NCBI RefSeq assembly: GCF_000485595.1
Contig: NW_014577105.1
Coordinates: forward strand, 50,516-92,984
Direction: 5' to 3'
From: Priapulus caudatus
Taxonomy: Eukaryota > Priapulida > Priapulimorpha > Priapulimorphida > Priapulidae
DNA length: 42,469 bases
Shown here piece by piece: positions 13,733 through 25,562 of this stretch. Within the stretch, counting starts at the first letter, position 1; each line of letters begins with the position of its first letter. The translations under genes were made by a program, and so were the position numbers. The notes beneath the pieces are model-generated. The model saw only the letters and a program-made list of their open reading frames with translations, had not been told where the DNA came from and did no database searches.

Positions 13733-14696
13733 GAATTCGTGTCAACAGAGGTTTAAGGAAATGAATAAACTCTCGCGTGGCATATATTGTTGGCATCACG
13801 TAGAATTCGTGTCAACAGAGTTTAAGGAAAAGGAATAACTCTCGCGTGGCAATATTGTTGGCATCACGTAGAATTCGTGTCAACAGAGGTTAAGAAAGAA
13901 ATAACTCGCGTGGCATATATTGTTAGCATCATGTCGAATTCGTGTCAACAGAGTTTAAGGAAAAGGAATAACTCTCGCGTGGCATATATTGTTGGCATCA
14001 CGTCGAATTCGTGTCAACAGAGTTTAAGGAAAAGGAATAACTCTCGCGTGGCATATATTGTTGGCATCACGTCGAATTCGTGTCAACAGAGTTTAAGAAA
14101 AGGAATAACTCTCACGTGGCATATATTGTTGGCATCACGTAGAATTCGTGTTAACAGTGTTTAAGTAAAAGAATAACTCTCGCGTGGCATATATTGTTGG
14201 CATCACGTCGAATTCGTTGTCAACAGAGTTTAAGGAAAAGGAATAACTCTCACGTGGCATATATTGTTGGCATCACGTAGAAGGTGTCAACAGAGTTTAG
14301 GAAAAGGAATAACTCTCGCGTGGCATATATTGTTGGCATCACGTAGAATTCGTGTCAACAGAGTTTAAGGAAAAGGAATAACTCTCGCGTGAGTTATATA
14401 TTGTTGGCATCACGTAGAATTCGTGTCAACAGAGTTTAAGGAAAAGGAATAACTCTCGCGTGGCATATATTGTTGGCATCACGTCGAATTCGTGTCAACA
14501 GAGTTTAAGGAAAAGGAATAACTCTCGCGTGGCATATATTGTTGGCATCACGTAGAATTCGTGTCAACAGAGTTTAAGTAAAAGGAATAACTCTCGCGTG
14601 GCATATATTGTTGGCATCACGTAGAATTCGTGTCAACAGAGTTTAAGCAAAAAAGTGATATAACTCTCGCGTGAGTTATATTTCTGGCATCACGTG
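13733..14696. repeat. 69-bp tandem satellite (copy 1 array)
   Basis: About 14 tandem units of 69 bases, each starting AATTCGTGTCAACAGAG and ending GGCATCACGTAG or GTCG. Units contain ATAACTCTCGCGTG, and in some, including the terminal one, this extends to CGCGTGAGTTAT so that a self-complementary 20-base stretch forms. As 69 is 23 codons, short ORFs repeat across units with CGTCG junctions, but most junctions are CGTAG, giving stops. Not a CRISPR: there are no unique spacers. Confidence 0.95.
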
Positions 14697-15180
14697 AGAG
14701 CGATGGAGCGCGGAATGGAGGTTACCTGTCTGACTAGAGTCGCTACAGCAATGCGCGTAATCAGTGAAGCGTGGTGTGTGCAGAACAGTAGACGATGGCG
14801 GACGGTCGGCCACTGCAAGAGCGCTAGAACGTGAGTACATATATTACGCAACAAATTTCTAGCAATGACTGTCTACGATTATCCAGTTATATGAATAGTA
14901 TACCGGCTAGCTTCGCCTTATATATTAGGCAAAAATCATCACGGCATACACTGAATAGGAAGCATTTAGCAGAGGTAGTACGTTGCACATACCAATAACA
15001 GATCGTGTGTTATGCAATATATTTACTTCCCATTTGAATAAGTGTGTGATATTCAGTACGGACAAGAACCCGTGTCTAACAGTCATTCAGATAGCGCTAG
15101 TGAATACGCTGCGGGTGCATGTGTACACGCGGCGCATGCGTGCGTGTGCGTGCGCGCGCCGTGTGTGAAGATGAGTTGTA
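14697..15180. other. Unassigned unique block within the duplication
   Basis: Follows the satellite and is conserved in copy 2 (21877-22365). It has normal complexity and a possible ATGGCGGACGG start followed shortly by a stop and GTGAGT, but no ORF of useful length. I see no recognisable gene. Confidence 0.4.
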
Positions 15181-15248
15181 CGTGTGTGTGTGTGTGTGGT
15201 GTGGTGTTGTGTGTGTGTGGTTGTGTGGTGTGTGTGTGTGTGTTGTGT

Positions 15249-15327
<79 letters not shown>

Positions 15328-15437
15328 TGTGTGTGTGGTGTGGTGTGTGGTGTGTGTGTGTGTGTGTGTGTGCTGTGTGTGTGCTGTGTGTGTGCTGTGT
15401 GTGTGTGTGCTGTGTGTGTGCGGTGTGTGTGGTGTGT

Positions 15438-15493
<56 letters not shown>
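15181..15493. repeat. (TG)n microsatellite, about 310 bp (copy 1)
   Basis: Nearly continuous TG with TGG, TGC and TTG interruptions. Cys-Val and Thr-His ORFs across it are meaningless. The copy 2 equivalent is at 22366-22674. Confidence 0.95.
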
Positions 15494-15494
<1 letters not shown>

Positions 15495-15932
15495 ATGTCT
15501 TCAAAAGGTCATGTGATCAATAATAGAGCGCAGTTGGACGTCACCGGATTCTTCGATTCCATAATAGAGTACACCCATGGGTTACCCTCTGAAATTTGTT
15601 CTCGGAGTATTGCACATATATGTAGATTTAGTCTCTCTCTGTCACGTGTTTGCTTACACTTACCATCGCAAAATCTGCGTGATTTGCTAACAGTTCACTC
15701 ATCGTCGTCCCCAGCAAAATGAAAATTCGGCAAGGCAGTTTGTAATTGCACGTACCACGTATATAACGGCCTGAAGCCAGTCGGTGTTGAAGGAACCGCC
15801 ACTATGAGGGTTGGTGGTTAGTACGGTGTCTGTAGAAGTGGTGATGTCTCCGATGTAGAATACGTTACAGCTCGCATGCTACAGACAGCTCCAGATAATA
15901 GGTGTGTGATGGTGTGCCTTGGTGTGTGTGAT

Positions 15933-15935
<3 letters not shown>
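15494..15935. other. Spacer between TG arrays, no supported gene
   Basis: An ORF starting ATGTCTTCAAAAGG (15495) runs on in both copies for about 75 residues, but small indels between the copies change its frame midway, so it is probably not coding. Equivalent sequence is at 22676-23080. Confidence 0.4.
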
Positions 15936-16002
<67 letters not shown>

Positions 16003-16010
16003 GTGGTGTA
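15936..16010. repeat. (TG)n microsatellite (copy 1)
   Basis: A clean TG tract of about 70 bases. The equivalent tract in copy 2 (23080-23268) is more than twice as long, consistent with slippage since duplication or with allelic difference. Confidence 0.95.
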
Positions 16011-16201
16011 TGTATAATGTACGTCATTGCGTGCATGGGGTTATGTGGGTGAGTGCGCGATTACTAGGTGTAAAGACGAATGCGCAGTCAATCATGTGTA
16101 GACATGTAGTCTTGCAAATCTGTAGTGATCTGAAAGAGAGTCGAATATAAAGTATGCAGATATAATACTGTCAGATAGATTGTCATAATAGCACAAGCCA
16201 C

Positions 16202-16499
16202 CAGGGCCGTAGCTAGCAGGGAGGCAGGGGGGAGGGGGGCAGCTGCCCCCGCCAAAAAAAATGGCGAGGAAGACTAACCAGAACCCAGACAAGACTAATG
16301 GGAACAGAAAATACTCGCTTAACCGTTTGGGGAGTTTCAGGTATGTAACCTACCTGAAATGGCTGGAAATGGCATTTCAGAGCGTCTACATTAAAAAATT
16401 TCCTGGGTGGGCATGCCCCCATACCCCCCTCGAAGCGAGCGCCTCCGACGCTCGTTCATCTTGTCCCCCCCCATACATTAATTCCTAGCTACGGCCCTG
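16202..16499. mobile_element. 298-bp hAT-like MITE (copy 1)
   Basis: Terminal inverted repeats CAGGGCCGTAGCTAG / CTAGCTACGGCCCTG are perfect over 15 bases. G-rich and C-rich subterminal tracts (GGGGGGCAGCTGCCCCC) are typical of non-autonomous hAT-type elements found in many invertebrates. I could not see an 8-base target duplication. No transposase is encoded. Confidence 0.75.
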
Positions 16500-16639
16500 G
16501 CCAGTCTTCTCGATTTATAGGTTGCCCTCGTCTCGATGCGAGATTTATAAGCAATTGCATACTATTACACTGCAGATAATAGCAAAAAAGTGACCTACGT
16601 TGTTAGTTATTATTCATTTTACGGTTTGCACACGTTTAA

Positions 16640-18230
16640 ACTACTTTCCGCTTTCATCATTAAGTGATTTGTATCTCTTGTTATCAAACGGTGCTGCGGC
16701 TCGATGAACTGGCGAATTGAAATTGTCGTGAAACAAAAAAGAAGAATTATGGGCCTTGTTACTCTTAGAAGTTCGCCAGTAAATTCGGAAAATGTGATAG
16801 TGTGATAGATGATAAAGTGTCAAAGATAATGTGACGTAGATAAATATATTGTCATCGGAGCTGTCGTCGCGGGTGTTGGCGGGCTTTGTTAACTCTTCTT
16901 GAAACCGTGTCACGCATTCTTACTGTCCGCAAGCGGACTCAATTACCCCCCCCCCGCCACACTACCTTTTCCTGACGTTAAAGTCTCTTATGAGCCAGGC
17001 AGACTGCGATTTCGCAAATCGTAGTACGAAAATCGCTCGCGGGTGCGCTTCCAAATAGTACATACAGTCCGCGCATTTTCACCGCGAGCATGATCAGTGC
17101 TCATTCTAACCGCTCAACAATGGTGAAACGGAACCAAGGCCACCGTACGGAACCAAGGCTAGCATGGGAATTTAGAGCCTTATTCACTAGCTAACGTCGC
17201 TCATACATATCTCCATGTAAATCGACTCGGCTCGTCGAAATCGGCGAAATCGGCTCGTCAGCGCGTCTGCCAAAACGGGCTAAATAGAGTAAGACAATGC
17301 TATAGAAACGACGAAGAATAAAAGTGCTACGGCGCAAATGAACGAATTGTACCCTGCATTATATCCATACGACTACCCAACGCAGAATTTAATTTTTTAC
17401 AATGCTATATTACCATGAAACACTTGCAATGCAACGTCGAAGACCCGGAGTAAAACGCACAAGACTAAGAATACAACGTATGAGACATAGAATAAGGCGC
17501 GTAAGGCCTAAATTGTAGCGTATATAGGACATAGAAACGCAACGCATAGGAGGTGTAGTACAACGTAGGAGAAGCAATAGTAACTGTCTGTCGTAGCAGA
17601 GATCGAAAGCGCGACCTCGTTCCCACCGTGTGCATTCGAGCGTACCTAACTCTGCGAGCATCTAGTTGCGGCAGGGTCCATCGCCGCCTGTTCCACCTCG
17701 TATCAGCATGGCCCAGTAAGGATGTCGGCGTAATCACACGCACTAGTCCGTTACGAGTCCATGGTTAGAGTGTCTGTAAAACTCCGCGTCTCTTGCAAAT
17801 GTGGCCACACTCGAAACTGATCCTTTCAACACCTATAAGTAGCAATCGTCTCGCCGTATACGCTACAGTTCGTGTGTTTTACTGAAGAATTTGATTGCTA
17901 TCACAGGAGGCTGTATTCGGGGAGCGGACAAGACTCGGGAATATGTTGGCATGCGTTAATTCTATGATTCGTAAGTGTGTATAACTTCAGGGAGTCTATA
18001 ATAGGTAATATAATTCTATAATTCTATAATTCTATAGGTTCTATAATTCTCTGTAGTGCATGTGTACAACCAGGTTGCAAGGTGGCGCTAGTAGTGCAAT
18101 CATTTCACTTTTAGAGTAGAGTGGCACCTCCCCCTATAACCTAAACTCGATCCCGGATAACATTCACGCTATATGGCGTCTTTATTTGCCAATGGCTGGT
18201 AATAATTGTGATCGTAACTGGTGGAAAAAT
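16640..18230. other. Gene-poor tail of duplication copy 1
   Basis: No supported coding exon. It includes a run of short, related minus-strand segments around 17410-17660, a local (ATAATTCT)n run near 18008-18055, and conserved but unassigned sequence. Weak ORFs differ in frame between the two copies (17410-17743 versus 24726-24989), which argues against coding. Confidence 0.4.
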
Positions 18231-19696
18231 GTTACATTGTAATAACCATGATAGAGCAAACCACGTAGGTCATAATCCGATAATTGTTACACTAGTCGAG
18301 TATTATTTTCATCGTGGTAGGAGGACGAAAAATTACACTCATGTGTAATTTCTCTCGTTAAAAGCATGTGAAACTACCAAGGCAACGTCTAACGATCGAG
18401 GTGTCTGTTATTTTTTTCGTGTACGCGATTATCACAAAGCAATTGAACTGATGGGTTACGGGCTCGAGGCATACGCGCGCATATCACATCCTTACTATAA
18501 AGAGGCTAATCTTGTGTGTGTTTGTTTGACCTCGCTTTTCTCCGTGATGTTTCACTCAATCGCGGTAACTGAAGATATATTCAGAATCACCACGTCTTGC
18601 AAATGGTTCTGGCTGAGACAAAAATTTAAAACAGTTAAAAAGAAAAAAAAAGTGTATTAAGTCAAAATTCTATCATCACGTACGTCGGAATTATTGCGCG
18701 TTACCATATACCATATACTATATACTATATACTTTATACTATAAACTATTTGCTATATACTATGTACTATGTGCTAAATATGTGCATACCAAATATATCG
18801 CTGTGTGACATATGAGGACCGTTTGCATTACGAATAGTGATTTTCGTGAAAACCGCTTATGTATTTAATTGCAGAATTGCTTTTAATCCAGAACATGTTG
18901 ACTAATAATACAGAAAAACTTTTCCTGCCACATAGACGGGCGGATTTAACGCTTACTCATTAAATACAATAAATATATTACGAGAAAATAAACCCCTAGC
19001 CGTTTATAGTAAGAAAATCGCAACTATTTGCAATATTTTAAGAGTCTATGATGGCAAAGTATGGGTAATAATTAAAACGAATAGTATTGGACATTTCAGC
19101 GAGTGAGCCCTGAGACATCTTTGGCAAACTTCGAGTCAGACAAGGTAGCAGGACAAAGCGTCCGTTTAATATACTCACAATGAATAGGCGCACGATCATT
19201 TCTGTATAAATTATAATTTCAGGAACCATAATAATGTGTATGTTAGTATGTTGAGTATATTCCAGTTGCTGTGCATGTGGTTACTTACACTTTAAGATTA
19301 TGCGAAAACCACATACATAAACGCAATTGTGCAGTTGCTATTATAGAACAAGATAGAACCCACCAGAAGATTTTCAATTGCAAGTTCAACATTTCTTGGG
19401 CTGATTTCACTAAAAGACGTTTATAGAATGTTGCCATTTACAAGGATAAGCTCATTGCAGGTGCGCAGACACTAATATATCTACGGATATTTTCGATTTG
19501 TGACAACGAAAAGATACATATAGTTTCAAGTATTGCCATGTCGTTCTCATTCACAAATATAAAGAACAATTCTTATAATGCAATTTTATCATGGAAATTG
19601 GACTTTCAGTCTGCTTCGCCATGCACAACCCTACGCCTATTTGTACAATAATAAATGTAATGTACACAAAATTAACCACCTATTTATAATTCTATA

Positions 19697-20015
19697 CATT
19701 ACATATTATATACGATGACTTACCTGGAATATCACGACACACACTCTCTCCCACACACACCGGGGTTGCAACCTGCGACGAGATATGGTAGCGCGGATAA
19801 CGTCGGTTTGAACGCAGCGGCAGTATTGTCACACCGTCTAGCAGCGGGTCATGCCAGCGCTGCCGCTACCCATGTCTGCACAAGAGTGAAACGCCCACAA
19901 GACAGGACACACACGACAAGTTTAAGGTGGGGAGGGGAATCCCCGATGGATTCGAACACGTCCCTCATTGTGTCAGGTTACTGATCTCAAAACCACCGTG
20001 CACTGTAATGTGACG
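19697..20015 (-). mobile_element. Possible tRNA-derived SINE (copy 2)
   Basis: Duplicate of the sequence at 12540-12860, with the B-box-like GTTCGAATCC on the minus strand near 19943-19952. Small indels here open an 89-codon plus-strand ORF that is closed in copy 1, so it is not a gene. Confidence 0.3.
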
Positions 20016-20511
20016 AACCAGGTTGTCAGCTTGTTTGTTACGCAATGATGCAAATGTTCGGAATCGAAGAAATCAATAGGCTCTAACTTGGAGGACTGAT
20101 AGGACTGCGGAAGTTAATGTAAGATATGACCTTCATCTGCCTTCTGATCGCTGCGGTGCGGGGCTGTAGTCAGACCATGGAAATCATCGACCCATCTGAT
20201 CTATAAGTATAGGTCTAGAATAAGACAATGCCGGTGAAATGAATCCCCGCCATATCTATTGGATTCAAGTTAAGAAAAAAAACTCGACTTGTTGTTGAAC
20301 CACACACACGCGCAAGTAGTGTAAAACCGTCTTAAAAATTGCACGAACAACAAATGTTGGCGCCTAGAATTAGAATTGCTGATATTAAACGACCCGGATC
20401 TAGCTGTGTATAAGGTTTCTGCCAAGGAAACCCCATGTACTAGGTATCACTGAGGCAAGGCAGAAACGGATGTCACATGAGCGAGCATGTCATATCATTG
20501 TGTGTGTATGC

Positions 20512-20543
<32 letters not shown>

Positions 20544-20899
20544 GGGTGTGGGCTGGTGCTGTGCGAGTGTATGTGGTAATGTGTGTGTGTGTGTGTGTGT
20601 GCGTGTGTGTTTCTGGATGCGTGCGTGCGGTGCGTGCGTGCGCGTGTATGTACATGAGCGTGACGTGTTTGACGTAGGTACGACGAGTAATTCATGTATG
20701 TTTCTGTATGTTATCTTGATATTCATACTAATGCGTATATAAATGCCTAGTAAGTACTACCAACTATGCAAAACAATGTAATTAACATATTATGCGTATA
20801 TATTACATTGCATTTATAATACACTGCTACTTTCGTTGCACAGATTTCGCTACCGACTAGCACTAGCAGAACTTTCTGACATAGCTGCAATAAAACCTA

Positions 20900-21876
20900 G
20901 AATTCGTGTCAACAGAGTTTAAGGAAAATGAATAACTCTCGCGTGGCATATATTGTTGGCATCACGTAGAATTCGTGTCAACAGAGTTTAAGGAAAAGGA
21001 ATAACTCTCGCGTGGCATATATTGTTGGCATCACGTAGAATTCGTGTCAACAGAGTTTAAGGAAAAGAAATAACTCGCGTGGCATATATTGTTAGCATCA
21101 TGTCGAATTCGTGTCAACAGAGTTTAAGGAAAAGGAATAACTCTCGCGTGGAATATATTGTTGGCATCACGTCGAATTCGTGTCAACAGAGTTTAAGGAA
21201 AAGGAATAAAACTCTCGCGTGGCATATATTGTTGGCATCACGTCGAATTCGTGTCAACAGAGTTTAAGGAAAAGGAATAACTCTCACGTGGCATATATTG
21301 TTGGCATCACGTAGAATTCGTGTTAACAGTGTTTAAGTAAAAGGAATAACTCTCGCGTGGCATATATTGTTGGCATCACGTCGAATTCGTGTCAACAGAG
21401 TTTAAGGAAAAGGAATAACTCTCACGTGGCATATTGTTGGCATCACGTAGAATTGGTGTCAAACAGGAGTTTAGGAAAAAGGAATAACTCTCGCGTGGCA
21501 TATTATTGTTGGCATCACGTAGAATTCGTGTCAACAGAGTTTAAGGAAAAGAAATAACTCTCGCCGTGAGTTATATATTGTTGGCCATCACGTAGAATTC
21601 GTGTGCAACAGAGTTTAAGGAAAAGGAATAACTCTCTCGCGTGGCATATATTGTTGGCATCACGTCGAATTCGTGTCAACAGAGTTTAAGCGAAAAGGAA
21701 TAACTCTCGCGTGGCATATATTGTTGGCATCACGTAGAATTCGTGTCAACAGAGTTTAAGTAAAAGGAATAACTCTCGCGTGGCAATATATTGTTGGCAT
21801 CACGTAGAATTCGTGTCAACAGAGTTTAAGAAAAAGTGATTAACTCTCGCGTGAGTTATATTTCTGGCATCACGTG
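20900..21876. repeat. 69-bp tandem satellite (copy 2 array)
   Basis: About 14 units corresponding nearly one to one to the array at 13733-14696, including the rare variants in the same order. This shows the array was duplicated as a block and was not expanded independently. Units in this copy carry more single-base insertions. Confidence 0.95.
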
Positions 21877-22365
21877 AGAGCGATGGAGGCGCGAATGGAG
21901 GTTACCTGTCTGACTAGAGTCGCTACAGCACAATGCGCGTAATCAGTGAAGCGTGGTGTGTGCAGAACAGTAGACCGATGGCGGACGGTCGGCCACTGCA
22001 AGAGCGCTAGAACGTGAGTACATAGTATTACGCAACAAATTTCTCATGCAAGACTGTCTACGATTATCCAGTTATATGAATAGTATACCGGCTAGCTTCG
22101 CCTTATATATAGGCAAAATCATCACGGCATACACTGAATAGGAACATTTAGCAGAGGTAGCTACGTTGCACATACCAATAACAGATCGTGTGTTTGCAAT
22201 ATATTTACTTCCCATTTGAATAAGTGTGGTGATATTCAGTACGGACAAGAACCGTGTCTAACAGTCATTCAGATAGCGCTAGTGAATACGCTGCGGGTGC
22301 ATGTGTACACGCGGCGCATGCGTGCGTGTGCGTGCGCGCGCGCGTGTGTGAAGAGATGAAGTTGT

Positions 22366-22393
22366 AGCGTGTGTGTGTGTGTGTGTGTGTGTG

Positions 22394-22487
<94 letters not shown>

Positions 22488-22633
22488 TTGTGGGTGTGTG
22501 TGTGTGTGTGTGTGATGTGTTGGTGTGTGGTGTGTGTGTGTGTGTGTGTGTGCTGTGTGTGTTGCTGTGTGTGGGCTGTGTGTGTGTGTGCTGTGTGTGT
22601 GGGTGTGTGTGGTGTGTGGTGTGTGTGTGTGTG

Positions 22634-22672
<39 letters not shown>

Positions 22673-22674
22673 GT
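22366..22674. repeat. (TG)n microsatellite (copy 2)
   Basis: Equivalent of 15181-15493, with a different pattern of interruptions. Confidence 0.95.
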
Positions 22675-23079
22675 GGATGTCTTCAAAAGGTCATGTGATC
22701 AATAATAGAGCGCAGTTGGACGTCACCGGATTCTTCGATTCCATAATAGAGTACAGACCCATGGGTTACCCTCTGAAATTTGTTCTCGGAGTATTGCACA
22801 TATATGTAGATTTAGTCTCTCTGTCACGTGTTTGCTTACACTTACCATCGCAAAATCTGCGTGATTTGCTAACAGTTCACTCATCGTCGTCCCAGCAAAA
22901 TGAAAATTCGGCAAGCAGTTTGTAATTGCACGTACCACGTATATAACGGCCTGAAGCCAGTCGGTGTTGAAGGAACCGCCACTATGAGGGTTGGTGGTTA
23001 GTACGGTGTCTGTAGAAGTGGTGATGTCTCCGATGTAGAATACGTTACAGCTCGCATGCTACAGACAGCTCCAGATAAA

Positions 23080-23268
<189 letters not shown>

Positions 23269-23458
23269 TATGTATAAATGTACGTCATTGCGTGCATGGG
23301 GTTATGTGGGTGAGTGCGGCAATTACTAGGTGTAAAGACGAATGCGCAGTCAATCATGTGTAGACATGTAGTCTTGCAAATCTGTAGTGATCTGAAAGAG
23401 AGTCGAATATAAAGTATGCAGATACTGTCAGATAGAATGTCATAATAGCACAAGCCAC

Positions 23459-23751
23459 CCGTAGCTAGCAGGGGGGCAGGGGGGAGGGGGGCAGCTGCCC
23501 CCGCCAAAAAAGTGGCGAGGAAGACTAACCAGAATCCAGACAATTAAGACTAATGGTTAGAAAATACTCGCTTAACCGTTTGGGGAGTTTCAGGTATGTA
23601 ACCTACCTGAAATGGCTGGAAATGGCATTTCAGAGCGGCTACATTTAAAAATTTCATGGGTGGGCATGCCCCCATACCCCCCTGGAAGCGAGCGCCTCCG
23701 ACGCTCGTTCATCTTGTCCCCCCCCTACATTAATTCCTAGCTACGGCCCTG
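23459..23751. mobile_element. hAT-like MITE (copy 2), left end damaged
   Basis: Duplicate of the element at 16202-16499. The left terminal repeat has lost about six bases (it begins CGTAGCTAGCAG), while the right terminal repeat is complete. Confidence 0.7.
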
Positions 23752-24059
23752 GCCAGTCTTCTCGATTTATAGGTTGCCCTCGTCTCGATGCGAGATTTAT
23801 AAGCAATTGCATACTATTACACTGCAGATAATAGCAAAAAAGTGACCTACGTTGTTAGTTATTATTCATTTTACGGTTTTGCACACGTTTTAAACTACTT
23901 CCGCTTTCATCATTAAGTGATTTGTATCTCTTGTTATCAAACGGTGCTGCGGCTCGATGAACTGGCGAATTGAAATTAATTGTCGTGAAACAAAAAAGAA
24001 GAATTATGGGCCTTGTTACCCTTAGAAGTTCGCCAGTAAATTCGGAAAATGTGATAGTG

Positions 24060-24083
24060 TTAGGGTTAGGGTTAGGGTTGGGG
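24060..24083 (+). repeat. Interstitial telomere-like repeat
   Basis: Three TTAGGG units and one TTGGGG. Copy 1 of the duplication has no such sequence at the matching position (about 16799). It is followed by local duplications of GTGATAAAGTG and TCAAGATTATTAAGTG, also missing from copy 1. Confidence 0.9.
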
Positions 24084-25562
24084 TGATAAAGTGATAAAGT
24101 GTCAAGATTATTAAGTGTCAAGATTATTAAGTGATAAGATGATAAAGTGTCAAAGATAATGTGACGTAGATAAATATATTGTCATCGGAGCTGTCGTCGC
24201 GGGTGTTGGCGGCTTTGTTAACTCTTCTTGAAACCGTGTCACGCATTCTTACTGTCCGCAAGCGGACTCAATTTACCCCCCCCGCCACACTACCTTTTCG
24301 TGACGTTAAAGTCTCTTATGAGCCAGGCAGACTGCGATTTCGCAAATCGTAGTACGAAAATCGCTCGCGGGTGCGCTTCCAAATAGTAGCATACAGTCCG
24401 CGCATTTTCACCCGCGAGCATGATCAGTGCTCATTCTAACCGGCTCAACAATGGTGAAACGGAACCAAGGCCACCGTACGGAACCAAGGCTAGCATGGGC
24501 ATTTAGAGCCTTATTAACTAGCTAACGTCGCTCATACATATCTCCATGTAAATCGATCGCGCTCGTCGAAATCGGCTCGTCAGCGGCGTCTGCCAAAACG
24601 GCTAAATAGAGTAAGACAATGCTATAGAAACGACGAAGAATAAAAGTGCTACGGCGCAAATGAACGAATTGACCCTGCATTATATCCATACGACTACCCA
24701 ACGCAGAATTTAATTTTTACAATGGCTATATTACCATGAAACACTTGCAATGCAACGTCGAGACCCGGAGTAAAACGCACAAGACTAAGAATACAACGTA
24801 TGAGGCATAGAATAAGGCGCCGTAAGGCCTAAATTGTAGCGTATATAGGACATAGAAACGCAACGCATAGGCGGTGTAGTAACAACGTAGGAGAAGCAAT
24901 AGTAACTGCCTGTCGTAGCAGAGATCGCAAAGCGCGAACTTCGTTCCCGCGTACCGTGGCATTCGAGGCGTACCTAACTCTGCGAGCATCTAGTTGCGGC
25001 AGGGTCCATCGCCGCCTGTTCCACCTCGTATCAGCATGGCCCAGTAAGGATGTGGCGCGTAATCACACGCACTAGTCCGTTACGCAGTCCATGTTAGAGT
25101 GTCTGTAAAACTCCGCGTCTCTTGCAAATGTGGCCACACTCGAAAGATCCTTTCAACACCTATAAGTAGCAATCGTCTCGCCGTATACGCTACAGTTCGT
25201 GTGTTTTACTGAAGCATTTGATTGCTATCACAGGAGGCTGTATTCGGGGAGCGGACAAGACTCCGGGAATATGTTGGCATGCGTTAATTCTATGATTCGT
25301 AAAGTGTGTATAACTTCAGGGAGTCTATAATAGGTAATATAATTCTATAATTCTATAATTCTATAGGTTCTATAATTCTCTGTAGTGCATGTGTACAACC
25401 AGGTTGCAAGGTGGCGCTAGTAGTGCAATCATTTCACTTTTAGAGTAGAGTGGCACCTCGCCCTATAAACCTATAACTAACGTACCCGCGATAACACTTC
25501 ACGCTATCATGGCGCTCTTTATTTGCGTCAATGGGCTGGTAATAATTCTGTGGATCGTAACT

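Larger units (their letters stand above)
11547..18699 (+). repeat. Segmental tandem duplication, copy 1
   Basis: This 7.15-kb block recurs in the same orientation from 18703. Matching landmarks, in order, include the TATACCA satellite edge, the possible SINE, TG arrays, the 69-bp satellite, the hAT-like MITE and an 'ATTCTATA' short repeat. Differences are mostly single-base indels plus different lengths of simple repeats. I find no supported gene inside it. Confidence 0.93.

Noticed and set aside
13733-14696. CRISPR-like array or repeat protein in the 69-bp tandem units
   Set aside because: There are no unique spacers between units, the host is eukaryotic, and most unit junctions contain an in-frame TAG. 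It is a satellite.
17410-17743. Minus-strand ORFs of 83 and 92 codons
   Set aside because: Frames are not kept in the duplicate copy (24726-24989) and there is no splice or start support.
19715-19984. 89-codon plus-strand ORF in duplication copy 2
   Set aside because: The matching segment of copy 1 (12558-12830) is closed by small indels, and the sequence overlaps the SINE-like B-box region.
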